NCBI GenBank assembly: GCA_041875495.1 | Contig: CP112982.1 | Span: 3,603,965 to 3,667,964, forward strand | Direction: 5' to 3' | DNA: 64,000 bases | Origin: Halomonas sp. CH40 | GTDB taxonomy: Bacteria > Pseudomonadota > Gammaproteobacteria > Pseudomonadales > Halomonadaceae | In this document: positions 26,967-37,956 of the stretch, piece after piece | Layout of the letters: each line of letters opens with the position of its first letter | How positions within the stretch are numbered: position 1 is the first letter of the stretch | Notes under the pieces: model-generated | What the model was told of the DNA's origin: nothing | Databases searched by the model: none | Seen by the model: only the letters and a program-made list of their open reading frames with translations | Translations under genes and position numbers: made by a program

Positions 26967-28676
26967 GTGGACTTTAAAAAAATATATGATTTTTATAAAA
27001 AAAACAAAGCAGATGTCGATAATATATTACTGCAATTTAAGAATTATATTGAGCAGAATAAAGAACTAGTAACGACAACACTGCAAAATGTAGCAAGTGG
27101 CGAACTGGAGATAATCGAAACCATCAGCCCTGAGGAAGAGAAACACTTTCGAGCGCTGTGCGGCTGGATTGTCGCAAGGGGGCCCACTCAGGCCTTGGCG
27201 ATACTGCAGCTAGTGCAGACTCATCCTGCCATTTTAGACAGTCGTCTTGAGGGTATGGATACTCCTACAATGGATATCGTCAAACGACTTGATATTGTCA
27301 CTGATATAAATCATTCCATTAAAGACAACCAGTTGAATGGACGAACCTTAACCCGGCTAGCGGTTCTCCTGGCAAGCTATATTTTTTACGACGAATTTCA
27401 CTCTCCTCAGCCTGAGACCGGTGTGTATAACATTTCAGGCAGCCTCTTCGAAAAGCTCAAATGGCTCTACCGCTACTGGTTCAATCAGCTTGAAGTGGCT
27501 GAAAAAGGGTCAGGGCTAGAGAGCTTCTTCGCATCACAGCATCTAACATTCAATGTTACACAGCCGACCATGAGTAGCGGCATCAAAAACAGGCTTTCTG
27601 TTTCATGCGCGGGAGATTTGCTGGCCGTCGACGTTCTAATACCAGAAAACACACCACACCTGTTTGATGAAATCACCGATTTCTACAGTACCGCCGACAT
27701 TGTCAGCGCCAATCTGGAATCGACCGTCGATGAGCGTCAACCAATAGGACGCTCCCAACAGCCTGGTGAACCCGCCAGAATGAATACATCAAAAGCGATG
27801 TTCCAGAAGTTCCGTGATGAAGCGAAAATCAACTACTTTAGCACAGCAACCAACCACGCCATGGACTGGGATGTCGGTGGCGTCGATGCAACACTGGACT
27901 TAATTGAAAAATCGGGAGCCTACTATTCCGGCACCACGAAAAGCAGCGCTAAAAAAGGGGAGGAGCGCGACGAATTCACTATTATTGAAAAAAATGGCAT
28001 CAAGGTTGCCATGCTGGCGTACACCTTCGATCTCAATGGCTACGATACTCCCGCCGACATGCCCTATCTGGTGAATGTCGTTCGCTTTAACGATGCTGAT
28101 CCAAAGCCCGATTACTCACTTATCAAAAAGCATGTGGCCGCAGCGAAGGCGAAAGGGGCGGAGTGGATCATTGCTTACTGCCACTGGGGCTGGGAGTTCG
28201 AGATGTACCCTCATGTGAATATCAGGGAAGCCGCCCATAAAGTAATTGACTGCGGCGTTGATACGATTCTTGGCAATCATGCCCATGTTAGCCAGCCTGC
28301 GGAACTTATCCCACGCGAAGGCCAGCAGGATGCATTGGTGGTCTACGCGTTCGGTGACTTCGTCAGTTATCACCCGGAAAGCCGCAACTCAAAGCTTGCT
28401 TATATTGTGAAATTCGACATTAACAAGTTTACTCCAACAAACGCGGGCTCTCCACGCATGCTCGCGCTGGCGAACCTTCAGGCCTTACCCATTTATATTG
28501 TCAATGAGCATCTTGGTGATAAGCGCTACGATTGCCGTATCGTCAAGTTCGATGACGTTCTAAAAAAACCAGATGGTTACGGCCTGACCGAACTGGAAAA
28601 AAGCCAACTGCCGCATTTAAAAGAAAAGGTATGGAAGGATATTCTCTCGCCGCTTTCTGGGCTCAGTACGCGTTAA
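26967..28676 (+). CDS. CapA-family metallophosphatase-like protein with an extra N-terminal domain
   Basis: A 569-residue protein. Residues ~205-500 match the CapA/PgsA fold: CAGDLLAVD, VSANLESTVDE, TATNHAMDWDVGG, YCHWGWEFEMYPH and GNHAHVSQPAELI, which carry metal-binding Asp, Glu, Asn and His residues. The first 200 residues are helical and charged and resemble nothing I know. No signal peptide or membrane anchor is seen, unlike poly-gamma-glutamate CapA proteins. The first ~120 bp are very AT-rich compared with the neighbours. It starts with a GTG after AAAAGGA. No capB or capC is nearby, so a role in polyglutamate synthesis is doubtful. Confidence 0.8.
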   Translation: MDFKKIYDFYKKNKADVDNILLQFKNYIEQNKELVTTTLQNVASGELEIIETISPEEEKHFRALCGWIVARGPTQALAILQLVQTHPAILDSRLEGMDTPTMDIVKRLDIVTDINHSIKDNQLNGRTLTRLAVLLASYIFYDEFHSPQPETGVYNISGSLFEKLKWLYRYWFNQLEVAEKGSGLESFFASQHLTFNVTQPTMSSGIKNRLSVSCAGDLLAVDVLIPENTPHLFDEITDFYSTADIVSANLESTVDERQPIGRSQQPGEPARMNTSKAMFQKFRDEAKINYFSTATNHAMDWDVGGVDATLDLIEKSGAYYSGTTKSSAKKGEERDEFTIIEKNGIKVAMLAYTFDLNGYDTPADMPYLVNVVRFNDADPKPDYSLIKKHVAAAKAKGAEWIIAYCHWGWEFEMYPHVNIREAAHKVIDCGVDTILGNHAHVSQPAELIPREGQQDALVVYAFGDFVSYHPESRNSKLAYIVKFDINKFTPTNAGSPRMLALANLQALPIYIVNEHLGDKRYDCRIVKFDDVLKKPDGYGLTELEKSQLPHLKEKVWKDILSPLSGLSTR

Positions 28677-28721
28677 TAGGTAGGCAGATTTAACGGAATA
28701 GTGATCAGTATGCTCGCTTAT

Positions 28722-28764
28722 TGCCCTGACGGTCAGACATCTACCCAACCGTCGGGGCATTTTA
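28722..28764 (+). terminator. Terminator after the CapA-like gene
   Basis: An inverted repeat TGCCCTGACGGT (28722-28733) / ACCGTCGGGGCA (28748-28759), with one mismatched pair, followed by TTTTA. It separates the plus-strand gene from converging glmU. Confidence 0.75.
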
Positions 28765-28794
28765 TACTGTTAACTACCCACTTCACTTGCCGGT

Positions 28795-30165
28795 TTACTG
28801 AGCCTTTTTCTCCGGCCTTGGCCAATCCGGTTTCTCAAGCTGACGGCTGCGGGTTACCGCCAGGGCATGATCAGCAACGTCCTTGGCAATGGTGGAACCT
28901 GCGCCTACTGTGGCGCCTTTGCCGACCGTTACTGGCGCCACAAGAGCGGTATTTGAACCGATGAAAGCATTGTCATCAATCGTCGTCAGGTGCTTATTGG
29001 CACCATCATAATTGCAGGTAATCGTACCTGCGCCTACGTTGACCTCACGCCCCAGACGCGCATCGCCCACATAGCTGAGATGGTTGATCTTGCTGCCTTC
29101 GCCCACATCGGCATTCTTGGTTTCCACAAAGTTGCCAACCTTGGCGTTTACCGCCAGACGTGTGCCGGGGCGCAGCCGTGCAAAAGGGCCGACCTGGTTC
29201 AGGCCTGCTGCGACGACCGTGTCGATCACGCTATGACTGTCAATCACGCTTTCAGCGCCGATAGTGCTGTTTTTGATCACGCAGTAGGGGCCAATATGCA
29301 CGCCTTCCCCCAGTTCAACATCGCCTTCAAACACACAGCCAATATCAATAAACACATCATGGCCGCATGTCAGAGTGCCGCGGATATCGATTCTCGCTGG
29401 GTCGGCCAGCGCCACGCCCTGCTCCATCAGCTGCTCGGCCAGCTGGCTTTGGTAGGCGCGTTCCAGCCGGGCCATCTGGGCGCGGTTGTTGACGCCTTCC
29501 ACTTCTACCGGGGTAGCGGGCTGTGCGGTGGTAACGCTGACCCCTTCGTTAGCGGCCATGGCAATCACATCCGTCAGGTAATACTCGCCCTGAGCGTTTT
29601 CTGCCGACAGCTGAGGCAGCCAGCGCTTGAGCTGAGCGCTGGTCATCGCCATGATGCCGGTATTGCATTCGTTAATGGTCAGCTGTTCAGCATTGGCGTC
29701 TTTCTGCTCAACGATGGCAACGGCTTCACCGGCATCATTACGCACGATGCGCCCGTAACCATGAGGGTTTGTCAGCGTCACTGTGAGTAACCCAAGATGT
29801 TGCTCATCCACGTTAGCCAACAGGGCTGCCAGGGTCTCACGACGAATCAGCGGCACGTCGCCATACAGCACCAGTACCTTGCCCTGGCCGAGCTGCTCCA
29901 GCGTTTGCGCCACTGCGTGGCCGGTGCCTTTCTGCTCAGCCTGTAGGGCGAAATGCACATCGGTGCCTTCCAGGGCAGCCCGCAGCTGGCCTGCACCATG
30001 GCCAATCACCACATGCGTACGGCTGGGATTGAGCGCCTGAGCTCTTTCCAGCACGTGGCTAACCATGGGTTTGCCCGCCAGGGTGTGCAAAACCTTGGGG
30101 GTTTGTGAGCGCATGCGGGTGCCTTTACCAGCAGCAAGAATCACAACATCAAGCTCGTCGAGCAT
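28795..30165 (-). CDS. glmU: Bifunctional UDP-N-acetylglucosamine pyrophosphorylase / glucosamine-1-phosphate N-acetyltransferase
   Basis: A 456-residue cytoplasmic enzyme making UDP-GlcNAc for peptidoglycan and LPS. The N-terminal uridyltransferase domain has LAAGKGTRMRSQTPKVLH (residues 11-28) and VLYGDVPL. The C-terminal left-handed beta-helix (about 250-440) carries hexapeptide repeats and the acetyltransferase residues in RLRPGTRL, HLSYVGDA and GTITCNYDGANK. Length equals the E. coli enzyme. It lies directly after the ApbE gene on the same strand (1 bp apart). In many gammaproteobacteria glmU follows atpC; here five genes intervene. Confidence 0.97.
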   Translation of the reverse strand: MLDELDVVILAAGKGTRMRSQTPKVLHTLAGKPMVSHVLERAQALNPSRTHVVIGHGAGQLRAALEGTDVHFALQAEQKGTGHAVAQTLEQLGQGKVLVLYGDVPLIRRETLAALLANVDEQHLGLLTVTLTNPHGYGRIVRNDAGEAVAIVEQKDANAEQLTINECNTGIMAMTSAQLKRWLPQLSAENAQGEYYLTDVIAMAANEGVSVTTAQPATPVEVEGVNNRAQMARLERAYQSQLAEQLMEQGVALADPARIDIRGTLTCGHDVFIDIGCVFEGDVELGEGVHIGPYCVIKNSTIGAESVIDSHSVIDTVVAAGLNQVGPFARLRPGTRLAVNAKVGNFVETKNADVGEGSKINHLSYVGDARLGREVNVGAGTITCNYDGANKHLTTIDDNAFIGSNTALVAPVTVGKGATVGAGSTIAKDVADHALAVTRSRQLEKPDWPRPEKKAQ

Positions 30166-30166
30166 C

Positions 30167-31279
30167 TTATTCCTCCGTTGGGGTGTCGGGTGTCGCCTGC
30201 ACGACCTCGATAGTCAGTTCATCCAGCAGCGTTTCACCAAAGGTGGCGGCAAAGCCAGGGCTGGCGAGGCTTTTCCATTGTTCGCCATCGCGTACCAGCA
30301 TCAGGACATCAAGATCATTGGCCTGCGCGATGGCCATCCCTTCCTGTTCACCGGCCACCATCAGCGCCGTCGCCCAGGCATCTGCCCTGGCATTGGAATC
30401 ATCAAACACGGAAACAGAGGCCAGCCCATGGGTGATGGGGCGGCCAGTGCGAGGGTCAATGGTATGCGAAAAACGCTGGCCGTCCTGCTCGAAATAATTG
30501 CGGTAATCGCCCGAGGTGGCAACTGTCATATTGCTGAGTGGCAGCACAAGCTGGGCGGTTTGCGGGCCGTCTTCGGGGACTTCAATGCCAATACGCCAGG
30601 GCGTTTCTTCTTCGCGGTCACGATATCCCTGCGCCACCAGATCGCCGCCAAGGTTCACCAGATAGTGCTCAAAGCCCTGTTGATTGAGATAGTCGGCCAC
30701 CTGATCCGCCGCATAGCCCTTGGCGACGGCGGAAAGATCAACAAACACATCCCGGGTGCGCTGCGCCTGGTTGGCATCAGCATCAAACTCCAGGGCATCA
30801 AAGCCAACCGTTTCCAGGCGCGCTTCAAGCGTTTGGTCATCGGGGATCTCTTCAGGCTGTGCTTCAGGGCCAAAGCTCCACAGATTGACCAGCCCGCCCA
30901 CCGTCACATCAAAAGCACCCTGGCTGGCCTCGGAGACAGACTGGCTGATCGCCATCACCTCGATGACCTCGGGCGAGAGTAATTGCCATTCTCCCACCGA
31001 CGCCTGATTGAAACCGACCAGCTCAGAATCATCCCGATAGGTTGACATCGCCTTATCGACGCTGTGCAGTTCAGCCAGAAAGCCTTCTTCAATATCGCTG
31101 AGTTCTCCCTGGGTCAGCGGGTCGGCAATACTGATCTGATAAAAGCTACCAAAGATAGAGCCTTCAAAACGTACCGGCGACTCAAGCGGTCGTTCCTCTT
31201 CCGAGGAGCAGCCTGCCATCCCCAGCAAACCGGTTAACACCAGGCTGACCCACCCTATCTTTTTCTGACTATTCATCAT
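30167..31279 (-). CDS. apbE: FAD:protein FMN transferase (ApbE family lipoprotein)
   Basis: A 370-residue lipoprotein that covalently attaches FMN to target flavoproteins such as Na+-NQR or Rnf subunits, on the periplasmic side. The lipoprotein signal MMNSQKKIGWVSLVLTGLLG ends in the lipobox GMAGC. Family motifs are MSTYRDDSELVGFN, VDLSAVAKGYAADQVADYL, LVNLGGDLVAQG, HTIDPRTGRPI and SVFDDSNARADAWATALMV. The start at 31279 follows AAAAGGG by 8 nt. The longer frame would add 57 residues and overlap uppP. No nqr or rnf genes are present here. Confidence 0.92.
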   Translation of the reverse strand: MMNSQKKIGWVSLVLTGLLGMAGCSSEEERPLESPVRFEGSIFGSFYQISIADPLTQGELSDIEEGFLAELHSVDKAMSTYRDDSELVGFNQASVGEWQLLSPEVIEVMAISQSVSEASQGAFDVTVGGLVNLWSFGPEAQPEEIPDDQTLEARLETVGFDALEFDADANQAQRTRDVFVDLSAVAKGYAADQVADYLNQQGFEHYLVNLGGDLVAQGYRDREEETPWRIGIEVPEDGPQTAQLVLPLSNMTVATSGDYRNYFEQDGQRFSHTIDPRTGRPITHGLASVSVFDDSNARADAWATALMVAGEQEGMAIAQANDLDVLMLVRDGEQWKSLASPGFAATFGETLLDELTIEVVQATPDTPTEE

Positions 31280-31344
31280 GCCATTCACCCTTTTCACTGT
31301 TGGCTGCCAGCCAGTTACCGTCACAGGTTTTAAAGTACCAACTC

Positions 31345-32145
31345 TCAAAAATAAAAGATCCACAGCAACCAGGCGCCCAGCAATACTCGATAGATAACAA
31401 AGGGCTGCATGCCGATTTTGCGAATAAAAGCCAGAAAGAAGTGAATACACAGATAGGCGCTGATACCGGAAAGCAAGGTGCCCATGATCATGGCGTTCCA
31501 GTCCATAGCGTCTGGCTGGCCTGCCAGCTTGATGGTTTCAAGCCCACCGGCCAGCACGATCACCGGGATGGACAACAGAAAAGAAAAGCGTGCCGCTGCT
31601 TCGCGGTTCATACCCACCATCAGCGCGGCGGTGATAGTAATACCGGAACGGGAGGTGCCGGGGATCAAGGCCAGCGCCTGGGCAAGGCCAATGATGATGG
31701 CGTCCTTTAGGCCTAACTGGTACTCACTGCGCGACCCGCGCTGCTTCCAATCGGCGTAACCCAGCAGCAGGCCAAAGACGATCAGGCTCAGGCTAATAAT
31801 CAGAGTCGAACGCATGTAACCTTCGATCACATCGTGGAGCACGAAACCAATCGCACACACTGGCAGGGTTGCCAGAGTGACCCACAGCGCCAGCCAGGCA
31901 TCGCGGTCAACGCCTTTACCACTCAGGGCGTTGAGGCTGCTGTTGATCATCGAAAAGATTTCGTGCCGAAAGTAAATCATCACGGCGCTAAGGCTGCCAA
32001 GATGCAGGGCGACATCGAAAGCCAGCCCCTGGTCCTGCCAGGAAGTCAGCACCGGCACCAGGATAAGATGCGCAGAGCTTGAAATAGGGAGAAACTCGGT
32101 GAAACCCTGGACGATTGCCAGGACGGTAATCTGTAGCCAATCCAT
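31345..32145 (-). CDS. uppP: Undecaprenyl-diphosphate phosphatase
   Basis: A 266-residue inner-membrane enzyme (BacA family) that recycles the C55 lipid carrier used for peptidoglycan and exopolysaccharides. The two catalytic motifs are QGFTEFLPISSSAHLIL near the N-terminus and IPGTSRSGITITAALMVG in the middle. About eight hydrophobic helices are seen. The start at 32145 (MDWLQITVLAIV) fits the family. The gene is 65 bp upstream of apbE on the same strand. Confidence 0.96.
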   Translation of the reverse strand: MDWLQITVLAIVQGFTEFLPISSSAHLILVPVLTSWQDQGLAFDVALHLGSLSAVMIYFRHEIFSMINSSLNALSGKGVDRDAWLALWVTLATLPVCAIGFVLHDVIEGYMRSTLIISLSLIVFGLLLGYADWKQRGSRSEYQLGLKDAIIIGLAQALALIPGTSRSGITITAALMVGMNREAAARFSFLLSIPVIVLAGGLETIKLAGQPDAMDWNAMIMGTLLSGISAYLCIHFFLAFIRKIGMQPFVIYRVLLGAWLLWIFYF

Positions 32146-32402
32146 TGAAGCCTTGCCTGTTATCAAAACCCGCGATTATCGTCTAGTTGGAAGCGTCGGA
32201 TACTGCATCATGACGACGTTTGATTTACCTCATCAGCATCCAACAGTCAGCATAGCGCCCAAGGATACACGGCCTTACCAGGATTGTCCGTTTCCACTTT
32301 CAAGAGCCTGAGCATTTCAAACATAAGTATTTCAAACATGAGTATTTAGAAGTGGTGAGTTACAATGTTGGCTCCATCGCCGGACAGCCCACAAGGTGGC
32401 GT

Positions 32403-33605
32403 ATGCTTTCCAACCCTGATATCTCACCTCAAGAGCATGACCACCAGAGTCGTGAAGCCAAGCGCGTCACGACCATTGGTGCCTGGCTCGATGCCGTCCT
32501 TAGCGCGGTCAAGGTAATGGTGGGCCTGTTAGTCGGTTCGGCAGCCTTGGTGGCCGATGGCATTCACTCTCTTTCTGACCTGATTACTGATGGCTTTGTA
32601 TTTGCCGCCATTCACTATGGCCGTCAGGGGCCAGACAAAGACCATCACTATGGCCACGGCCGAATAGAAACCCTGACCACTCTGCTGTTGGGCAGCATAC
32701 TGATTTTTGTGGCGGGGGGTATCGCCTGGTCGAGTATTGACCGCTTGTTCAGTGGCACCCAGATCAATGCGCCAGGGTTAGCTGCTATCGCCATCACCCT
32801 TGCCGCCTTGATCAGCAAAGAGTGGATTTTCCGCTACACCATGAAGGTAGCGAAGAGGGTGCAGTCCAAGCTGCTTGAAGCCAACGCCTGGCACTCACGC
32901 AGTGATGCGCTTTCTACCGCCGTTGTACTGGTCGCGCTGATCGGTGCCCAGTTCGGGTTGGGCTGGCTGGATGCAGTAGCCGCCATCATCGTCGGTTTGC
33001 TGGTCGGCAAGGTGGGCTGGGATCTGTTGTGGGATTCTGCCCGTGAACTGGTGGATACTGCCCTACCCACCGATGCCCAGCAACAGATGCATGAAGTGGC
33101 TTGCACCGTGCCCGGCGTTGATAGCGTTCACGATCTGCGCACTCGCCAGTCCGCTGGTTGGGCGATGGTCGACCTGCACGTTGTGGTTGGCCCAAAAGTC
33201 AGCGTGTCTGAAGCCCATGAGATCGGCAACGAAGTCAGCCGCCGCCTGCGTCACCAGTTCCCAGCACTCACCGATGTGATCTTCCATATTGACCCGGAAG
33301 ACGACGCTGGCCAAGGTGACCCCAGCCGTCTGCCAGGGCTGCCTCTGCGCCCTGAAGTGGAAGCCGCGCTAAACGAGCGCTGGTATAAGCACCCGGTCTG
33401 GCGCACCTTGACCGACCTGCAGCTGCATTATCTTGATGGCAAGATATCCGTCTCTCTGGTGGTTGGCGGTACCGTTCAGCAGCCGCCACAATGTCTTGCC
33501 AGCCAGCTGAAGGCCATGGCCAGCGATATCGAATGGCTGGGCAATGTGGAAATCCTGTTTATCACCCGCGCGGCCAGTAATGCCCCTGCCAATCGTTCAG
33601 GCTAG
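32403..33605 (+). CDS. Cation diffusion facilitator family transporter
   Basis: A 400-residue inner-membrane proton-coupled divalent metal exporter (Zn, Fe, Mn or Co; metal not determinable). The N-terminal six-helix domain has ADGIHSLSD (about residues 51-59) and a histidine-rich loop DHHYGHGRIETL (80-91). HSRSDALST forms the second metal-site pair, and the C-terminal cytoplasmic domain has VDLHVVV and VIFHIDPED. The ATG at 32403 has AAGGTGG 5 nt upstream; the 17-residue extension to 32352 lacks similarity. The stop TAG shares the CTAG tetranucleotide with the stop of the converging mgtE. Confidence 0.9.
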   Translation: MLSNPDISPQEHDHQSREAKRVTTIGAWLDAVLSAVKVMVGLLVGSAALVADGIHSLSDLITDGFVFAAIHYGRQGPDKDHHYGHGRIETLTTLLLGSILIFVAGGIAWSSIDRLFSGTQINAPGLAAIAITLAALISKEWIFRYTMKVAKRVQSKLLEANAWHSRSDALSTAVVLVALIGAQFGLGWLDAVAAIIVGLLVGKVGWDLLWDSARELVDTALPTDAQQQMHEVACTVPGVDSVHDLRTRQSAGWAMVDLHVVVGPKVSVSEAHEIGNEVSRRLRHQFPALTDVIFHIDPEDDAGQGDPSRLPGLPLRPEVEAALNERWYKHPVWRTLTDLQLHYLDGKISVSLVVGGTVQQPPQCLASQLKAMASDIEWLGNVEILFITRAASNAPANRSG

Positions 33606-34987
33606 CCAACCGTTGTCAGAATAGCTGAGGCAATACTGAAATAGATCAGCACGCCAGACGCATCAATCAGGGTGGTGACCAAAGGGGCCGATGCAGTAGC
33701 CGGGTCTACCTTGAAGCGCTCAAGCACAAAGGGCAGGCACATCCCCATCAGGCTGCCAAACAGCACGATGGTTACCATGCTCAGAGCCACCACTATGGCC
33801 ACCGCTTCACCTCCCCGCATCACCCCGATCGGCGCAACCGCCAGGGCCATGGTCAACCCCAGTGCCCCGGCCACCAGCAGTTCACGGCCGAGCATCTTAC
33901 CCCAATCCTTTACGCCAACATCACCGGTTGCCATACCGCGCACCATCAAAGTAGCCGCCTGAGCACCCGCGTTACCTCCTGAACCAATCAGCAGCGGCAG
34001 GAAAAACACCAGGGCCACCTGAGCCGCGATAATATCCTCGAAATAGGCGATCCCTGCCCCGGAGAAAAGATTGGCAAACACCAGCAGTACCAGCCAGAAC
34101 ACCCGCTTGCGATACAGGCTCCACAAAGGCACGCGGCTGACGCCGTCTTCAAGCGCCCCGATCGACATCCCCTTATGAAAATCCTCTGTGGCCTCTGACT
34201 CTGCCACGTCCATGGCATCATCGTGGGTAACGATACCGACCATGCGGTTGTCTGCATCAATCACCGGTAGCGCCAGGAGGTCATATCGCGCCACGATGCG
34301 GGCCACTTCTTCCTGCTCTTCATCCACCCGGGTGCTGATTACTTCCTTGATCATGATATCGTCCACAATCGCCCCAGGGCGAGCCACCATCAGCTGGCGA
34401 AGCGACATTGTGCCCATCAGCTGACCATCCCTGGAAAGGATATAAAGCTGGTAGACAGTTTCTGCATCCGGGGCCGTCTGGCGTACCCGCATCAAGGCTT
34501 GCGACACCGTCATGCCACTGGCTATGGCCACATAGTCAGAGGTCATGATGGCGCCAGCTGTACCTTCCTCGTAGCTTGCCAGGCGCTTGAGGTCTTCCCG
34601 TTCACGGTGAGCCATCCGCCGAAGTAGCGCCTCACGGCGATCTTCACCCAACAGGTTAAACAGATCAGCACGCTCGTCCGAGCCCATTTCCTCAAGCAGA
34701 GTGAGCACCTGGCTATCCGGCAGCTCAGCAACGATGGCCAACTGATTATCACCTGCCAGATAACCCAGCACATTGGCAGCACGTTCACTGGAAAGGGTGT
34801 CAAGCACGGCAATGGCCGCTGGCAAGGCGTCATCATCTTCAATCATGACGTCCAGCATTTCACCGATATCCGCTGAGCGTATTTCACTCAGACGTTCGGC
34901 AATAACGGCTTTATCAAAGGTGTCTTGGTTGAACGCTTCGACAAGCTCATTTTTAAACAACATCAAGGTTTCATCATCCAACGACAT
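33602..34987 (-). CDS. mgtE: Magnesium transporter MgtE
   Basis: A 461-residue Mg2+ channel. The cytoplasmic N domain (about 1-130, with LLEEMGSDERADLFNLL and RREALLRRM) is followed by a CBS pair (about 140-260: AGAIMTSDYVAI, VISTRVDEEQEEVARIV, VGIVTHDDAMDVAE) and five membrane helices with the conserved FLPLLIGSGGNAGAQAATLMVRG. The start at 34987 has GAGGGAG upstream; the frame to 35083 adds 32 residues with no similarity. It is transcribed in the same direction as the atp operon but after that operon's terminator. Confidence 0.95.
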   Translation of the reverse strand: MSLDDETLMLFKNELVEAFNQDTFDKAVIAERLSEIRSADIGEMLDVMIEDDDALPAAIAVLDTLSSERAANVLGYLAGDNQLAIVAELPDSQVLTLLEEMGSDERADLFNLLGEDRREALLRRMAHREREDLKRLASYEEGTAGAIMTSDYVAIASGMTVSQALMRVRQTAPDAETVYQLYILSRDGQLMGTMSLRQLMVARPGAIVDDIMIKEVISTRVDEEQEEVARIVARYDLLALPVIDADNRMVGIVTHDDAMDVAESEATEDFHKGMSIGALEDGVSRVPLWSLYRKRVFWLVLLVFANLFSGAGIAYFEDIIAAQVALVFFLPLLIGSGGNAGAQAATLMVRGMATGDVGVKDWGKMLGRELLVAGALGLTMALAVAPIGVMRGGEAVAIVVALSMVTIVLFGSLMGMCLPFVLERFKVDPATASAPLVTTLIDASGVLIYFSIASAILTTVG

Positions 34988-35034
34988 AGTAACGCTCCCT
35001 CGCAATTGCGTTTTTATGATGATAACAGAGAAAC

Positions 35035-35073
35035 AAAAACGCCCCTCAAACCCTGAGAAGGGCCTGAGGGGCG
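35035..35073 (-). terminator. Terminator of the atp operon
   Basis: A hairpin with arms CGCCCCTCA and TGAGGGGCG (35040-35073), plus an internal CCCT/AGGG pairing, followed on the minus strand by TTTTTG. It lies just after atpC and before mgtE. Confidence 0.87.
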
Positions 35074-35097
35074 TTGATAACACACCGCAAGGCGTGA

Positions 35098-35526
35098 CTA
35101 CCCTTTACCTGCCTTCTTACGCAGTTGCTGGATAGTACGCAATTGGGCAACCGCTTCAGCCAGTTCGGCGGCAGCACGCGTGTAGTCAAGATCAGCAGAC
35201 TGTTCATTCATGGCGCGCAGTGCGTTCTGACGCGCCTCTTCTGCTGCTGCTTCACTGAGATCCGAAGCACGGGCAGCAGAATCTGCCAGGATAGTGACAA
35301 CATTTGGCTGCACTTCCATGAAGCCACCGGTCACGAAGAAGTTATCTTCTTTCCCGTCGTCAAAGATGACGCGAATCGGGCCGGGCTGAAGCTCAGTCAG
35401 CAGTGGTGCGTGCCCCGGCAAGATGCCGAGGTCACCCATCACACCAGAAGCAATCACCTGCTCAACGGAACCTGAGAAGATGGATGCTTCGGCGCTGACG
35501 ATATTGCAAGTGAAGCTATTCGCCAT
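35098..35526 (-). CDS. atpC: ATP synthase F1 epsilon subunit
   Basis: A 142-residue subunit that sits on the central stalk and inhibits ATP hydrolysis. The N-terminal beta-sandwich begins FTCNIVSAEASIFSGSVEQV and includes GDLGILPGHAPLLTEL. The C-terminal two-helix hairpin is rich in Ala and Arg. It is the last gene of atpIBEFHAGDC, starting 24 bp after atpD. Confidence 0.97.
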   Translation of the reverse strand: MANSFTCNIVSAEASIFSGSVEQVIASGVMGDLGILPGHAPLLTELQPGPIRVIFDDGKEDNFFVTGGFMEVQPNVVTILADSAARASDLSEAAAEEARQNALRAMNEQSADLDYTRAAAELAEAVAQLRTIQQLRKKAGKG

Positions 35527-35550
35527 AGCGAATCCCCCTAGTCGACGGGA

Positions 35551-37002
<1,452 letters not shown>

Positions 37003-37887
37003 TTATACGGCAGCGGCGCCGCCGACGATTTCAGAAATTTCCTGGGTAATGGCGGCCTGACGGGCCTTGTTGTAAACCATTTCCAGATCGTCGATCAGGT
37101 CGCCCGCGTTGTCAGTGGCGCTCTTCATGGCAATCATACGTGCCGCCTGCTCACAGGCACCGTTTTCCACAACCGCCTGATAAACCTGTGATTCAATAAA
37201 ACGAACCAGCAGATTGTCGAGTAACGCCTTTGCATCTGGTTCATACAGGTAGTCCCAGCTTCCGGGACGGGCGTTTTCGTCGTCCTGCTCGTCAGCACCG
37301 ATATCGGTGGAAAGCGGAAGAAGCTGACGCGTTACCGGCTTTTGCGTCATGGTGTTAACAAATTCGTTATACACCACATACAAGCGGTCAAGGCGCCCTT
37401 CATCGTATGCTTCGAGCATGACCGTGACGCTACCAATCAGATCCTCGACCGTGGGCGATTCACCCAGGCCGCTCTTGGCGGCCACCAGCGTACCGCCGTA
37501 CTTGTTAAAGAAACTGCCGGCCTTGCTGCCCAGCGCGCAGAATTCGATCTCTGCCCCCTGGTCGCGCCATTTTGCAGCGTCTCTCAGTACGGATTTGAAC
37601 AGGTTAACGTTCAAACCGCCGCAGAGGCCGCGATCCGTGGAGACCACGATGTAACCAACGCGCTTCACTTCGTCACGCTCGACCATGTAGTCGTGCTTGT
37701 ACTCAGGATTGGCATCGGCAATGTGGGCTACCACGTTGCGGATCTGCTTGGCGTAAGGCTGGCTAGCCTTCATCAGATCTTGTGCTTTACGCATTTTAGA
37801 CGCAGCCACCATTTCCATGGCGCTGGTGATCTTTTGCGTATTTTTAATGCTCCCGATCTGGGTGCGTATCTCTTTTGCAGCTGCCAT
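37003..37887 (-). CDS. atpG: ATP synthase F1 gamma subunit
   Basis: The 294-residue rotor shaft. It has the N-terminal helix [24 protein letters not shown] (family start), the central [11 protein letters not shown] motif, and the C-terminal helix with [41 protein letters not shown]. Between about residues 195 and 215 there is an acidic insertion ([16 protein letters not shown]), compatible with halophilic surface adaptation. Confidence 0.97.
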   Translation of the reverse strand: MAAAKEIRTQIGSIKNTQKITSAMEMVAASKMRKAQDLMKASQPYAKQIRNVVAHIADANPEYKHDYMVERDEVKRVGYIVVSTDRGLCGGLNVNLFKSVLRDAAKWRDQGAEIEFCALGSKAGSFFNKYGGTLVAAKSGLGESPTVEDLIGSVTVMLEAYDEGRLDRLYVVYNEFVNTMTQKPVTRQLLPLSTDIGADEQDDENARPGSWDYLYEPDAKALLDNLLVRFIESQVYQAVVENGACEQAARMIAMKSATDNAGDLIDDLEMVYNKARQAAITQEISEIVGGAAAV

Positions 37888-37956
37888 AGCGATCTACCCT
37901 TCGTTCGTGGCTCTCAGAAAAGGAGGCTGGCCCACCCAAGGGATGAGCCAAACGCT

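Noticed and set aside
26967..28676. Poly-gamma-glutamate capsule locus
   Set aside because: Only a CapA-like gene is present, without capB, capC, signal peptide or membrane anchor.
30065..30982. Plus-strand frame of 305 residues over apbE/glmU
   Set aside because: Antisense shadow of recognised genes with intact motifs on the other strand.
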